From NCBI GenBank assembly GCA_964057225.1, contig OZ059898.1, positions 12,115,767-12,179,766 on the forward strand: a stretch of 64,000 bases of DNA. The letters are read 5' to 3'. Positions 36,441 through 48,732 of this stretch are shown one piece after another. A model generated the notes under the pieces. That model saw only the letters and a list, made by a program, of their open reading frames with translations, did not search any database and had not been told where the DNA came from. The stretch's first letter is position 1, and the number at the start of each line of letters is the position of its first letter. Source of the DNA: Auanema rhodensis (Eukaryota; Nematoda; Chromadorea; Rhabditida; Rhabditidae). The translations under genes were made by a program, and so were the position numbers.

Positions 36441-36667
36441 TATCGGGTTTTCAGCATAGTTTTCGAGGATTTATGAGTTTTCAGCATGGTTCTCGAGTTA
36501 TAATCGGCGTACTTCTTCGAACATAAGCTAATGTAAGCTTGAAAGGCAAACTTAAAAATCAGTATATGATTCATACAAACAATCAGATTATCTAATTTAG
36601 TTGAAATCAATATTCGTATCGATAATCGTAGGTAATGACTTGCAAGTATTGTATATAAATCTATTTG
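36441..36667 (-). repeat. 227-bp inverted repeat, right arm
   Basis: Inverted copy of 35662-35888. Its outer end abuts the sequence duplicated upstream of the third Srsx gene. Confidence 0.9.
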
Positions 36668-37449
36668 AGTATTAAATAATATATTGAACATATAGAGAGA
36701 CAATCACTTTTTTTCTTCAACTTAATAACCGTCGACAGAAATTTATTGAACATTCTGTGAAGTAGGAGGAGCTAAGATTAAGCAGCAAAATTAACTATGT
36801 AAATGTCATAAAAAGTTTTATAATATTAAAACATAATATTTTTGCGTTTCTTTATGAAGTATTAAAAATTATTTGAAGTTACTCTTCAAATACTTCCAAT
36901 GATTCAACTTCTCATCTTAGTTTTACTTCAAGAAGTCCGATATACAGTCATGTGCAAAAATCTTCGGAAACCCATATGTTAGAAGCCCCAGAAAACCCCT
37001 TCAAACTACAAAAAAAAACCTTTTTCGTAAGGTCACAAAAATAGTGTTTTTTTGACTATTTTCCTATTATCCTTTTTGAGATTAGGAACATGTTAATTTA
37101 TTAAAAATATTTTAAAATGATTCTGAGCAGAAAACTTGATAAATAACTAAGTTTTTATCTGCAGCATAGCTTCAAACAAGTAGGCCCCAACATCTGAATC
37201 ATACTGAATATCTATCTATATCTATATTTCAATTGTGAAATTATGTTTTTTTTTTCAGAAAACTTACAATGTTTGATTGTTTTTATTTTAAAAAGTTGTT
37301 TTATTTTTATTTTTATTACTCAAAATACATTATTTTCGAATTTTTTTGTATCAAATGTTTTAAAATAAAAATTTTTATTGAATATAATAATGGAATAACT
37401 ATACATTTTGTATTTATATTTCTTATAATTAGTTAAATTAATTGAAAAA
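36668..37449 (+). repeat. 5' flank duplicated with Srsx gene 1 (copy at 44647-45154)
   Basis: The flank from AGTATTAAATAATATATTGAAC up to the ATG is repeated upstream of the third Srsx gene. That copy lacks about 270 bp present here, including the Tc1/mariner-like half-element. Confidence 0.85.
36943..37012. mobile_element. half of a Tc1/mariner-type MITE
   Basis: TACAGTCATGTGCAAAAATC is followed by CCATATGTTAGAAGCCCCAGAAAACCCCTTCAAACTAC. This matches the reverse complement of one end of the 8278-8476 element. No opposite terminal repeat was found, so it looks truncated. Confidence 0.65.
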
Positions 37450-38851
37450 ATGATTCAGATGTCTGATACTTCAGTTACAATAGTTAAAGTAAGCTTGGCT
37501 CTTTTCAATGTTCTTGGTACATTTGGTAATTTAAATATAATTATTGCAACATATAGGTATAAGGAACTGCATCATAAATGTGGTAAATATTTGTTTCATT
37601 TCATGATTTTGAAACAAAAAAAAAGGAAATAATAAAGTTTTTTCTTTATTTAGTTATATATTTCAGCAATTCTATTGGCTTTCTTAGCTCTCACAGATCT
37701 TTTATCACTTTGGTGTGAACTTCAATCGTTTATACGTTTAGTTTTTTCATTTTATGAGACAAAACGTATTTCATGTTTTTGGTTCAACATCATCTATATC
37801 TATGTTGAACCTTTTGAAGTTTCATGCAAATTATTGGTAGGAGTTGATCGAATCTTGGCTATAACTATACCAACTCGGTAAGAATGATCAAGATACTTCA
37901 TCTGATATGCTTTCAGGTATCGTACTTGGCACACAAAAACATATATATTGATTATAATAGCTCCTGGTGCAATATTATCTTTAATATTTCCTGTATAGTT
38001 TATAAAAATAAAATAAAATATTTAATTTATTTATATTTAAAGATATTTTCATATTTTCAAATGGATAAAGAGATTGTTCCAATATGTGTTCTTCCTACAT
38101 CTATGCCTCCTAAAGTATCACAGTGGTGGAATTATTTTAATTTATATTCTGGAGTTGTAACTCTTATTTTATATATTATAACTTATGTAAAATTATATTT
38201 ATTTAGTAAGTTTTACTCAATTAAATTCCAGAAAATCTTAATTTTTCCAGATCCTTTTAAAGGGGATAAACGACAAGATATAAAACATAAAAATATATTA
38301 AGTACTTTAATGGCTCAAGTTGTAAGTTTTTCAGATATTTTCATCACAATAGAATTAAAAATATTTTACTAATTATCCTCCTTAATCCTTATTAGTTATT
38401 TTGCAGCTAATTTTCTTTTTTTCTTCCGTTTTATCTGCACTTATCATACTCCTAGTGAGAATGATTAATGCTGAAGCTGCAGTAGAAGCTGAGTTTTTGG
38501 CTGTGATACCAGGTAAAATTGAAAAAATTACTTCTATGCTTATCATCTTCTTATTGTTAAAACAAAGTGATTGAATAATCCAATATTGAAACAACTGTTG
38601 AAGCATTATCCATTAAAATTTTCGTGAAACTAATCCTATTAGACAGAAATATTAGACAGAAATAATAAAAAATTATTTAATTTTTCTATAATTTGTCAGG
38701 TTTAATTGCATATTCATGTAATTTCTATGTTTATTATTGGCGTAGTACTGAATATCGTCGAACTTTTAATCGTCAACTACTATGTGGACGATTTAATGAA
38801 AAATCCTGGGCAACATCAGTAAGTAGTGTGATAACACGAACAACTTCTTAA
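37450..38851 (+). CDS. Srsx-family chemoreceptor 1
   Basis: About seven exons with short introns, about 300 residues. Family hallmarks: GTFGNLNIIIATYRYKELHHKC in helix 1, LALTDLLSLW in helix 2, CFWFNIIYIYVEPFE before helix 3, then LLVGVDRILAITIPTRYR; PICVLP in the extracellular loop; and AYSCNFYVYYWRSTEYRR at the end of helix 7. These match nematode Srsx closely. Exon 1 starts at 37450 (MIQMSDTS), with an internal Met three codons later. It ends SSVITRTTS. All joins are in frame; no break was seen. Nearly identical to the gene at 45155, including introns, so it is a recent duplicate. Confidence 0.88.
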
Positions 38852-40721
38852 TTCAAAATGAAACATTAAGAGTTTGTATTTCATTTATTTTATTTTTTTT
38901 TATTTGTTTTTTCTTTTAATTAATTGATTTGATTTGAAAATTTAATAAAGAATATCACCAAATATCGCATGAAAGAGCATGTTTACAACATTAGTTTGCA
39001 CATTAGATCAGATAAATAGCATAAATAACATAAACAACAACATATTTATACAATATATACTTAATTTATATATAAATAATTATATTAAATTAATAATTAA
39101 ATATATCAATAACATATATATATATGAATTATTTATTTTTCAAACTTATTTCAGATGATTCATCCCTCACATATTATGACCAACTGATATAAGAAATACT
39201 ATTTCTTCTATATTTGTTAAAAAACAAATTAGTTGTTCGATTTTTCTAATAACTTAATAGTAATCATAAAAAATATTATATAATATAGTATATGAAAATA
39301 GATTAAGCTGAAAATGATTTTTGTTTATTGTGTATTGTTCACTTAAAAATAAAATTTATATTTCTAAAAATACGTTGTATGTGTGAAAATGACGGAGTTT
39401 CAGGGAGAATGGAAAGATTTAAGTTTTCTTCGAATTATGCCATTAGATTTTTGATTTCAGTACTGTTTTTATTCAAAAATAACTCAATAGATTGTATATG
39501 AAAAAAGTAATTATCATTCAAATGATTGTTTGTTTCAAAATAAATAATTTTATTGTTCAGAATGATTAACGAAAATTATCATTTTGGTTTAAAAAAAATG
39601 ATCAATTCAAATAAAAAAATTGAAGTAACCGTTAACTACAATTTGTTTTTTTTTCTTTCAAAAATCATGTTCATTTTTGAAATTTATTATAATATATGCA
39701 TATATAGATTAAATATAATTTTATTCGTAGTATGTCACTTCACTCGAAGATGTCAATTGAAATGTTTCGTTCTATCGCTCCCGTCTGAAGTAAGAATTCA
39801 AAAATATGAGGAACGAAATAAAAAAAATTATTATTATCTTATTTTTTTTTGAATCAATCGAAATGTTTTGAAGAGTAACATAAATCTTTGAAGATTTAAA
39901 ACTTCCTATTTTACAATACTGTATCGTTAATGATCGGTTACCATATTATTTATTTTTAAAATAATATAAACAATAATGTACTAATGTATTTTACATTAAT
40001 ATATATATTTATAAATATATATATATATATATTATTTAAAACAATATTAACAAATCATTTTATTATTTTAATTATTAAATATAATTTAAATATATTAAAC
40101 AAAACAAAATCAAAGATTAGAGAACATTTAGCGTCGAAATCTTAAATTGTTTCGTGTAAGATAATCATATTAGTATTTAAATTTATTTTATAAATATTAC
40201 ATAATAGTTATCACAATAGACTATAATTGTAAATTTTTCAATGAAATTCTTCAGTATAATATGTTTTTCAAAAAAAATTTCAAAGATAAAGGTTTGTACT
40301 TTTATAAGTTCATGCTTATACAGTTTCTCTTCGCTTTAGTCTCTCTTGGACAGTTAAATATAGGTAAAACTGAGAGTACCAAAATCATCTAATTGATGAA
40401 AATATTATATTAATAATTATTTTCAAATAATATATTCTAATATTTCTATAAATACTTCTACAGTAAATCAATTACGTGTTTTGAAACTTTGTAATCTTAA
40501 TTCCGTATCATTTTTTTAAAAATAATTATAAATTCTTTTGTAGTTCTTATATTATATTTGCATTTTACTATTTTCTTCCTTTTAAAATCCTGACGTCAAA
40601 AAAGAAATACTATTTATGAATTATTGTCCTCTTGATAAATGAATTATTAAACCCTTTTATCTTATAATCATATAAAGTTGTTTATAATATAATATATGTG
40701 TGCCAGCATAGTCTATTTCCT

Positions 40722-40769
<48 letters not shown>

Positions 40770-42407
40770 CTTTTTTTTTATAAAACTTATATTTATATGT
40801 TTTGATCTATTTTACTGATCTATGTTTAAATGTTCTTTTAGCACCTGAGAGTAGTATATAAGACAAGGAAATAAGAATTTTCAAGGTTCTTAGGTACGGT
40901 GATACAAAATCCTTATTGTTTTTTTATTTTCAATTTATTCAAATTATTGTATAGAAATCAATTTAAATAGCACAGACTAAAGAACTAATTGAAAACACGC
41001 TACTCATTACATGTGCATGTTGAAGAAAGAAAGAATAGTATGTTGCAGAGTGAGTTTGAAACAAATTGATCATTGATTTCATTAATCATATCATATATAG
41101 TAAATTTGCAAAAAAAAAGTATTTAATGTTCAATTTCTAATATATGCACATACATATTGTTTTTTTTTGAAACAAACATAATTTATTCCATCTTTATGAA
41201 CTTCAAGAATGAATTTTATGAAATATTGTTTCATGAACAGTTAGTTGCTGATGTTTGATATCCCATGTTATTTCATAAGACACTAATCTTATGTGTGAAC
41301 AAATATTTTGTGATGGTTTATGAAAATAATTTTGAATTTTTTTGAATTTTTAAAGTATAAACTATATATTTTTATTTTTTTTATTATTTAAAAACTAAAT
41401 TTAGTAAAATTTTAGAAGATTTTATTCATTTGTCTCTCTTGATCAAATAATTAATTGAAGAATATAAAGTAACAATATCATTTAATGATAAATATTCTTT
41501 ATGTTAAATATTTTAAAAACAAATTTATTCTTCAATCATTAGTTATTGTTTTCATTTTTTTTTTTTAACAAAAGGGCTGTGATTGCATAAAGTGATAACT
41601 TTTGTATTTGCATGTATTCATGTATATATACATATATAGATATATCTTTACATATTTATGAAAGAATTCATCCTTCTAGAAATAATTTTTTTAATTTTTA
41701 TAAAATTTAATATATTTGTATAAATAATATAGTTAATGGTATAGTTTTTTTTATCAAACTTTTATACGAGAACTACTAATGTTCTGATAAAGTACGACTT
41801 AACTGGAAAACTTACGGATAAATAGTTGACTATTGCTGGTATTGCTCACAAATAATTTCGAGCTTATTCGATATATTCTCTTATATTCTGGTCTACACCT
41901 ATACAAGTTGATTTCAGCTTATATTCACTTTATATTAATTTATTATCTTTTTTTTTCAAAATTCAAACAAAACACTTAAATAATGTTGTGTATGTTTAAT
42001 TTTTATTTTTCAAAACTCCTACATTACTAAAATCAAGTGATGTTATATAGTTTATATTATAAAAAAACTATCAAATAAGAATGTTGTGGGTTTTTTGATT
42101 GTTTCTGTATAACTATATACTTATAATTCTTTGAAAAATACTTTTTTTTTCCAGATCTGTTAAGAAAACAGAACAATAAATATCGCCCACTTGGCACTTG
42201 TACAACATTCAAATCTGTATTCCTGTGAGTATATCCTAATTTGCTCAAAACATATACATATATACTATATATATCTACTTGATTAGCAGAAAAAAATAAA
42301 ATTGTGCTTCTTTTTCGATATAACTACGAAACTAAAAAAAAACATTCGAAAGAAAAAAGGATAATCATGACAACAAATTTTGTTTCTTACGAACTTAGTC
42401 GTTATCG

Positions 42408-42445
<38 letters not shown>

Positions 42446-42635
42446 ATCTGCAAAGAGACCAATGTGTTTCCACAAATTCCATTTTTCTTGGAATCTTGTT
42501 CCTTTTCTTATTTATTTATTTATATAGACTGTTGACTACAATTAGAATTATGTGTATATGTCATAATTTAGTTGTGATTTTCGATTTTCTCGCTTTTCTC
42601 GAGTTTTTTTTTCATGTTTTTGAATTAACATGATT
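38852..42635. other. 3.8-kb gene-free interval between Srsx genes 1 and 2
   Basis: The first part (38.9-39.0 kb) is shared with the 3' flank of Srsx gene 2 (44297-44395). The rest is AT-rich with pyrimidine microsatellites at about 40729-40767 and 42411-42439. No supported gene; the 99-residue frame at 39553 has random-like composition. Confidence 0.5.
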
Positions 42636-44095
42636 ATGATTCAGATGTCTGATACTTCAGTTACAATAGTTAAAGTAAGCTTGGCTCTTTTCAATGTTCT
42701 TGGTACATTTGGTAATTTAAATATAATTATTGCAACATATAGGTACAAAGAATTACGACATAAATTTGGTAAATAGTTTGATTCAAATGGAAATAATTAA
42801 TAATCTTTAAAGGAATTTTGTTAGCCACCTTAGCTTTGGCAGATCTGCTATGTCTTTGGAATGAGCTTCAATCCTTGACTCGTTTAGTGTATGATATACA
42901 GGATACCAAACGTCGTACATGCTTTTGGTTTAACATCATGTACATCTATATTGAACCTTTTGAAAATTATTCAATTATGGTTGTTGGAATGGATCGCATA
43001 ATAGCTATAAGTTATCCTGGAAGGTACGATAGAACATCAACTTGTTTACCTATCATTAATCTTTTTTAGATATAGGTCATGGAAAACAAAAACATATATA
43101 TTGATTATAATAGCTCCTGGTGCAATATTATCTTTAATATTTCCTGTATAGTTTATAAAAATAAAATAAAATATTTAATTTATTTATATTTAAAGATATT
43201 TTCATATTTTCAAATGGATAAAGAGATTGTTCCAATATGTGTTCTTCCTACAGCTATGCCTCCTAAAGTATCAAAATGGTGGAATTACTTCAGCTTATAT
43301 ATTGCAACTTTAACTATATTCCTATATATTCTAACTTATGTAAAATTATATTTATTTAGTAAGTTATTAGTTAATCAAACTCTAAATTTTCACATATTTT
43401 AGATCCATTTGCCAGTGATTTGACTCAAGATAAGAGACAAAAAAGTATTATAAGTACATTAATAGTTCAAGTTGTAAGTTTATAAAATATTTTTAGAAAT
43501 ATAATTATAGATTAAAACATTTAAATTATAATTTATTATTAAATTTGAAACAAAAAGATACAATTTTCTTGTGTTTGTTGACTTTTTTTGGATACGTCAT
43601 CATAATTAGCATAATAACCCACGTGTAACAATTAATATTCCTGAAACGAAATGTGGTGGGGGGAAGGTCAATATTAATTATGAATTATATACTAAATACA
43701 GAAAGGTTTTACCTTTTTTTTTTAATTGAATATAAATATAATTATTATATTATATTATAATTATAAAAATAATACTTATTTTTTTAGGTAGTTTTCTTTT
43801 TTTCTTCCGTTTTATCGTCATTTATCATACTCATAGTGAGAATGTTTAATGCTGAAGCTGCTGAAGAAGCTGAATTTCTGGCTGTGATACCAGGTAAAAT
43901 TTGCCTAAATATTATAAAAAATGTTTCTTCTTATGTATAGGGTTGGTAGCGTATGCATGTAATTTCTATGTTTATTATTGGCGTAGTACGGAATATCGTC
44001 GATGTTTCAGACGCCAATTATGTGGTCGTGGATATGCATTATCAAAAATATCTGTAAGTAGCATACCAATGAGAAAAGTTACAGCAATTTATTGA
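42636..44095 (+). CDS. Srsx-family chemoreceptor 2
   Basis: Same exon plan as gene 1. Exon 1 is almost base-identical to genes 1 and 3; exon 2 differs clearly (ATLALADLLCLWNELQSLTR..., VGMDRIIAISYPGR). The exon 3-intron-exon 4 block is again nearly identical to its paralogues, including the intron. The last exon diverges (RRCFRRQLCGRGYALSKIS...) and ends VTAIY. An extra in-frame ATG lies two codons upstream at 42630. No disabling change was seen. Presumed sensory receptor. Confidence 0.87.
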
Positions 44096-44646
44096 ATAAT
44101 TTCTTATTTTTTTTCTTTCATCTTTGTTTTATAAGTTCTTCTTGTTGCATGCTCATTAATTTTATTTATTTTTTGTTAAAAAATAAAAGAAATTTATTAG
44201 AAAGAAAGATGAAGAATAATTAATGAATGAATGTATGTATGTAATTGTGTTTTTTTAACATTTTTATTTGTTTTTTCTTTTAATTAATTGATTTGATTTG
44301 AAAATTTAATAAAGAATATCACCAAATATAGCATGAAAGAGCATGTTTACAACATTAGTTTGCACATTAGATCATATAAATAGCATAAGTAACAGGCATT
44401 TGTTGACAATAAAAACCATATAAAGGAATATTTTTTTCCTTCTTCTTTCAGAATATGCATACAATACATACTTAATAGATGTAACATATATCTTCAGATA
44501 TGCAACATAAGCTTAAATATATTTTTTAAGTTGATATACTCTAAGCGAAATTTTTTTTTAATTTTTTACATATATTTATGTATTATATTTGTATTATGTA
44601 TCTGATATTATTACCGAATTGAATTAAAATAAAATTTTATTGGAAA
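44096..44646. other. 3' flank of Srsx gene 2
   Basis: Contains two blocks shared with the 3' flanks of genes 1 and 3 (44160-44200 and 44270-44395). No gene. Confidence 0.55.
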
Positions 44647-45154
44647 GTATTAAATAATATATTGAACATATAGAGAGACAATCACTTTTTTTCTTCAACT
44701 TAATAACGGTCGACAGACATTGTATGAAGTAGGAGGAGCTAAGATTAAGCAGCAAAATTAACTATGTAAATATCATAAAAAGTTTTATAATAATGTTTTT
44801 TGACTATTTTCCTACAATCATTTTTGAGATTAACACAAAACTTGATAAATAACTAAGTTTTTATCTGCAGCATAGCTTCAAACAAGTAAGCTTCCGCATC
44901 TGAATCTTACTGAATATCTATCTGTATCTGTATTTCTCTTGTGAAATTATGTTTTTTTTTTCAGAAAACTTACAATGTTTGATTGTTTTTATTTTAAAAA
45001 GTTGTTTTATTTTTATTTTTATTACTCAAAATACATTATTTTTGAATTTTTTTGTATCAAATGTTTTAAAATAAAATTTTTATTGAATATAATAATGGAA
45101 TAACTATACATTTTGTATTTATATTTCTTATAATTAGTTAAATTAATTGAAAAA
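44647..45154 (+). repeat. duplicated 5' flank of Srsx gene 3
   Basis: Shorter copy of 36668-37449, very similar apart from internal deletions. Marks the left boundary of the tandem duplication. Confidence 0.85.
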
Positions 45155-47062
45155 ATGATTCAGATGTCTGATACTTCAGTTACAATAGTTAAAGTAAGCT
45201 TGGCTCTTTTCAATGTTCTTGGTACATTTGGTAATTTAAATATAATTATTGCAACATATAGGTATAAGGAACTGCATCACAAATGTGGTAAATATTTGTT
45301 TCATTTCATGATTTTGAAACAAAAAACAGGAAATAATAAAGTTTTTTCTTTATTTAGTTATATATTTCAGCAATTCTATTGGCTTTCTTAGCTCTCACAG
45401 ATCTTTTATCACTTTGGTGTGAATTTCAATCGTTTATACGTTTAGTTTTTTCATTTTATGAGACAAAACGTATTTCATGTTTTTGGTTCAACATCATCTA
45501 TATCTATGTTGAACCTTTTGAAGTTTCATGCAAATTATTGGTAGGAGTTGATCGAATCTTGGCTATAACTATTCCAACTCGGTAAGAATGATCAAGATAC
45601 TTCATCTGATGATCAAGATACTTCATCTGATGATCAAGATACTTCATCTGATATGCTTTCAGGTATCGTACTTGGCACACAAAAACATATATATTGATTA
45701 TAATAGCTCCTAGTGCAATATTATCTTTAATATTTCCTGTATAGTTTATAAAAATAAAATAAAATATTTAATTTATTTATATTTAAAGATATTTTCATAT
45801 TTTCAAATGGATAAAGAGATTGTTCCAATATGTGTTCTTCTTGCAGCTATGCCTCCTAGAGTATCAAAATGGGCGAATTATTTTAATGTATATTCTGGAG
45901 TTGTAACTCTTATTTTATATATTATAACTTATGTAAAATTATATTTATTTAGTAAGTTTTACTCAATTAAAGTCCAGAAAATCTTAATTTTTCCAGATCC
46001 TTTTAAAGGGGATAACCAACAAGATATAAAACAAAAAAATATATTAAGTACTTTAATGGCTCAAGTTGTAAGTTTTTCAGATATAACAATGGAATTAAAA
46101 ATATGGAGCTTTTTCCGTTTCTATACCCCCCGTCTTAAGCCCCGCCCCTTTTGCCGTTAGGCACATACTTTTATTAAAATGTGATACCTATATGAGATAC
46201 GGTGGTATCCAGATATCCACAAATGTTCCATTTTTTTTTAGAACTTTCCTTCTACAGTCTTTTATGGTACATCTCGACTTATTTCGAGCAAAAGAAAGAC
46301 TCATTTTTCGTTAACATCGCTCACATTCGTTAGACTCAAAGACTATACCTTTTTCTTGCAAGAATTGAATGGCATCAGCTTCAGTAAGAAGCCGTTCTTT
46401 TGGAGCAAACATTTAGACAAAAAATGGTTGATAATGTAGATGCAATAACCAATAATGATTTAGTTTTTATATCATAATATATTCAAGGTTTATTACACTT
46501 ATTATAGATATCCCCATAGGGGGGGAAACCCCCCCAAACCCCCCCGTTTTAGGAAGGGAAGCCGAATGGTAGAAAAGTATGCGCCCAACGGCAAAAGGGG
46601 CGGGGCTAAAATCGGGGGGTATAGAAACGGAAAAAGAACCAAAAATATTTTACTAATTATCCTCCTTAATCCTTATTAGTTATTTTGCAGCTAATTTTCT
46701 TTTTTTCTTCCGTTTTATCGTCATTTATCGTACTCATAGTGAGAATGATTAATCCTGAAGCTGCAGTAGAAGCTGAGTTTTTGGCTGTGATACCAGGTAA
46801 AACTGAAAAATTACTTCTATGCTTATACATTATCCATTAAAATTTTCGTGAAACTAATCCTATTAGACAGAAATAATAAAAAATTATTTAATTTTTCTAT
46901 AATTTATCAGGTTTAATTGCATATTCATGTAATTTCTATGTTTATTATTGGCGTAGTACTGAATATCGTCGAACTTTTAATCGTCAACTACTATGTGGAC
47001 GATTTAATGAAAAATCCTGGGCAACATCAGTAAGTAGTGTGATAACACGAACAACTTCTTAA
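45155..47062 (+). CDS. Srsx-family chemoreceptor 3
   Basis: Closest copy of gene 1, with the same start (MIQMSDTS) and the same C terminus. Differences include CVLLAAMPPRVSKWANYF for CVLPTSMPPKVSQWWNYF, and FIVLIVRMINPEAAVEAEF in helix 6. The second intron has a 20-bp unit present three times (45590-45650) that is single in gene 1. The fifth intron is about 620 bp because of a 536-bp transposon insertion. The exons themselves remain open and in frame, so the gene is probably functional if the enlarged intron is still spliced. Confidence 0.85.
46105..46640. mobile_element. Merlin-like DNA transposon remnant (536 bp)
   Basis: Terminal inverted repeats of about 68 bp begin GGAGCTTTTTCCG (left) and, read inward from the right, GGTTCTTTTTCCG. 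Both continue TTTCTATACCCCCCG. The target duplication is AAAAATAT at 46097-46104 and 46641-46648. The orthologous spot in Srsx gene 1 (near 38363) has a single AAAAATAT and no insert, so insertion followed the gene duplication. The 8-bp duplication, GG-starting ends and internal transposase remnant point to the Merlin superfamily. GC content of the ends is much higher than the surroundings. Confidence 0.85.
46188..46412 (-). pseudogene. Merlin-type transposase N-terminal remnant
   Basis: A minus-strand frame begins with Met at 46412 and contains EADAIQFLQEKGIVFESN then CERC. After a frame break come SRCTIKDCRRKVLKKNGTF and a stop. This resembles the N-terminal cysteine motif region of Merlin/IS1016-like transposases (CxxC followed by a C-rich RWRC..C-like block and R/K-x-GTF). 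The catalytic DDE domain is absent, so the element cannot move itself. Confidence 0.65.
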
Positions 47063-48732
47063 TTCAAAATGAAACATTAAGAGTTTGTATTTCATTCATT
47101 TTATTTTTTTTTGTTAAAAAATAAAAGAAATTTATTAGAAAAAAACATTTAAAATAAATATTTTATTCGAATTAATTAATTCCGGAAGTTAATTATAAAA
47201 AAGTCAACTATATTGATTTGTATATACCATTTGAAATAGTATTGATGAGAATTAATTTCTTTTTTTCAGGTAGATAGAGAGAGAAAGTGATCTTCCTAAG
47301 ATTTTAAAAGATAAAAATCCGTCAGTTTCTTCAATCAAAATGTATAATTTATCAACTCAAATGCAGAGTATGTATGACCTTGAAATTTGCTTTTGAAAAA
47401 CAGTTTCAGATTGAAATTCATAAGGAATATTTTAGCCTTCATACTCTGACTACTCAATGACTTTGATATATTATTTTCTTCAAGGAAATTAACGACGATA
47501 TCTTTCACACCTTTTTCTATTTCTCTTCATATTTCATTCGACACTTCAGAATTTCTAATCGAAGTTATGAATCAGCAAAGAGTTCTGTCAATTGGACATC
47601 ATGATGATAATAATGATATTACTGTAATAACTATTTTAAGAATAAAATCATCAAAATATAAGTTTTAGTTTTAGTACTGAATTGATACATACGATGTGTG
47701 TATGTTTCAGCAATTTGTGTTTCAATTACCTTTTTTTTTTGAATTTTTCATCTCAAAATACCTTGAAAGACAATTTTCATCAATTTCATTCAAATGATTA
47801 TCTTGATGGATAATCTAAATGTCTGAGAACAGTTGCGGTCACTAATTGTACTTCTTTCACTGGAGAGAACCGTGCAGTTACAGTGCTATATCGAGGAAGG
47901 AATCACCTTTCTTTCTTTCCTTAACCTCTTTTTCATGTGATGAAATGAGTTCTACTACTGCATTTCATTTGAAAGATGTCTACTTGTTTGATATGTCTTC
48001 AAGCCCTCTATACCATTGCCTTTACCATACCACTATCTTCGAATCCACATTGAAGAGTGATGTGTCATCAACTGGTTTCACCAATGGCCTGACCCACATG
48101 AGATGGACTATTACGCTGTCAATTCATCTTTTCTACATCCTCACACGGAGCAGCAAATGATGAACTAAAGAAGAATTGCCTTATTTTGGTTAAATTTTTG
48201 AAAGTTGAACAAATAAAAATGCTCGAAAACGTGTATGATGATAACAGAAGTTTGAGAAAACGTCACCAAATCTCTCGAACATTATTATCTTTCTATCTTT
48301 TTTCTCTCAATTTTCACTTATGTCGTGCTCGTCTTCTCTTCTTTTTTTCTTAACATCAGTGCTTGAACATGTTGTGGCTAGGATAGTGTACTGTTAGTCA
48401 TCAACCAGACTTCGTTACAGTTCATTTTGAACGTTCCGAAATAATTTGATTTTCCTATTCGACATTGCTTGATCTCTCAATCCACTGCTATTCCTTTCAG
48501 GACATTCTATGCTATTGTCTACTGATTCATTTCACTGATAATGAATAACCTTCAAATTGATCTTAACCTGTCAAACTCTTTCTCTCTCTCTCTCTTACGC
48601 TTTCCCCCTCCATCTAGTTAGCTCAAATTGATAATCATTATAGCTAAATGTCTCATAATCATTAATCATATCAATTTTTTAATGATAATTTTTTATTTAA
48701 ATTAATATTTATATTTCAGTTAATTACATGAT
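47063..48732. other. intergenic DNA between Srsx gene 3 and the ADAM gene
   Basis: No supported gene. A 104-residue frame at 47846-48160 has neither a splice context nor a recognisable domain. Confidence 0.5.
48712..48719 (+). promoter_or_regulatory. trans-splice-like acceptor of the ADAM gene
   Basis: TATTTCAG ends 13 bp before the chosen ATG at 48733, with no coding exon upstream. Consistent with spliced-leader addition. Confidence 0.5.

Noticed and set aside
35632-36703. Two mirrored frames with LYTILASHYLRLSIRILIS
   Set aside because: They are the two arms of an inverted repeat; no splice context or family supports a gene.
39553-39852. 99-residue plus-strand frame between Srsx genes
   Set aside because: Composition dominated by K, N, I, F, Y as in random AT-rich sequence; no motif.
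46105-46640. hAT superfamily as the source of the 8-bp target duplication
   Set aside because: The ends start GG rather than CAG/TAG and the internal remnant resembles the Merlin cysteine region; hAT is kept only as a weaker alternative.
47846-48160. 104-residue plus-strand frame
   Set aside because: No domain, no acceptor or partner exon, and Ser/Phe/Leu-rich composition like local noise.
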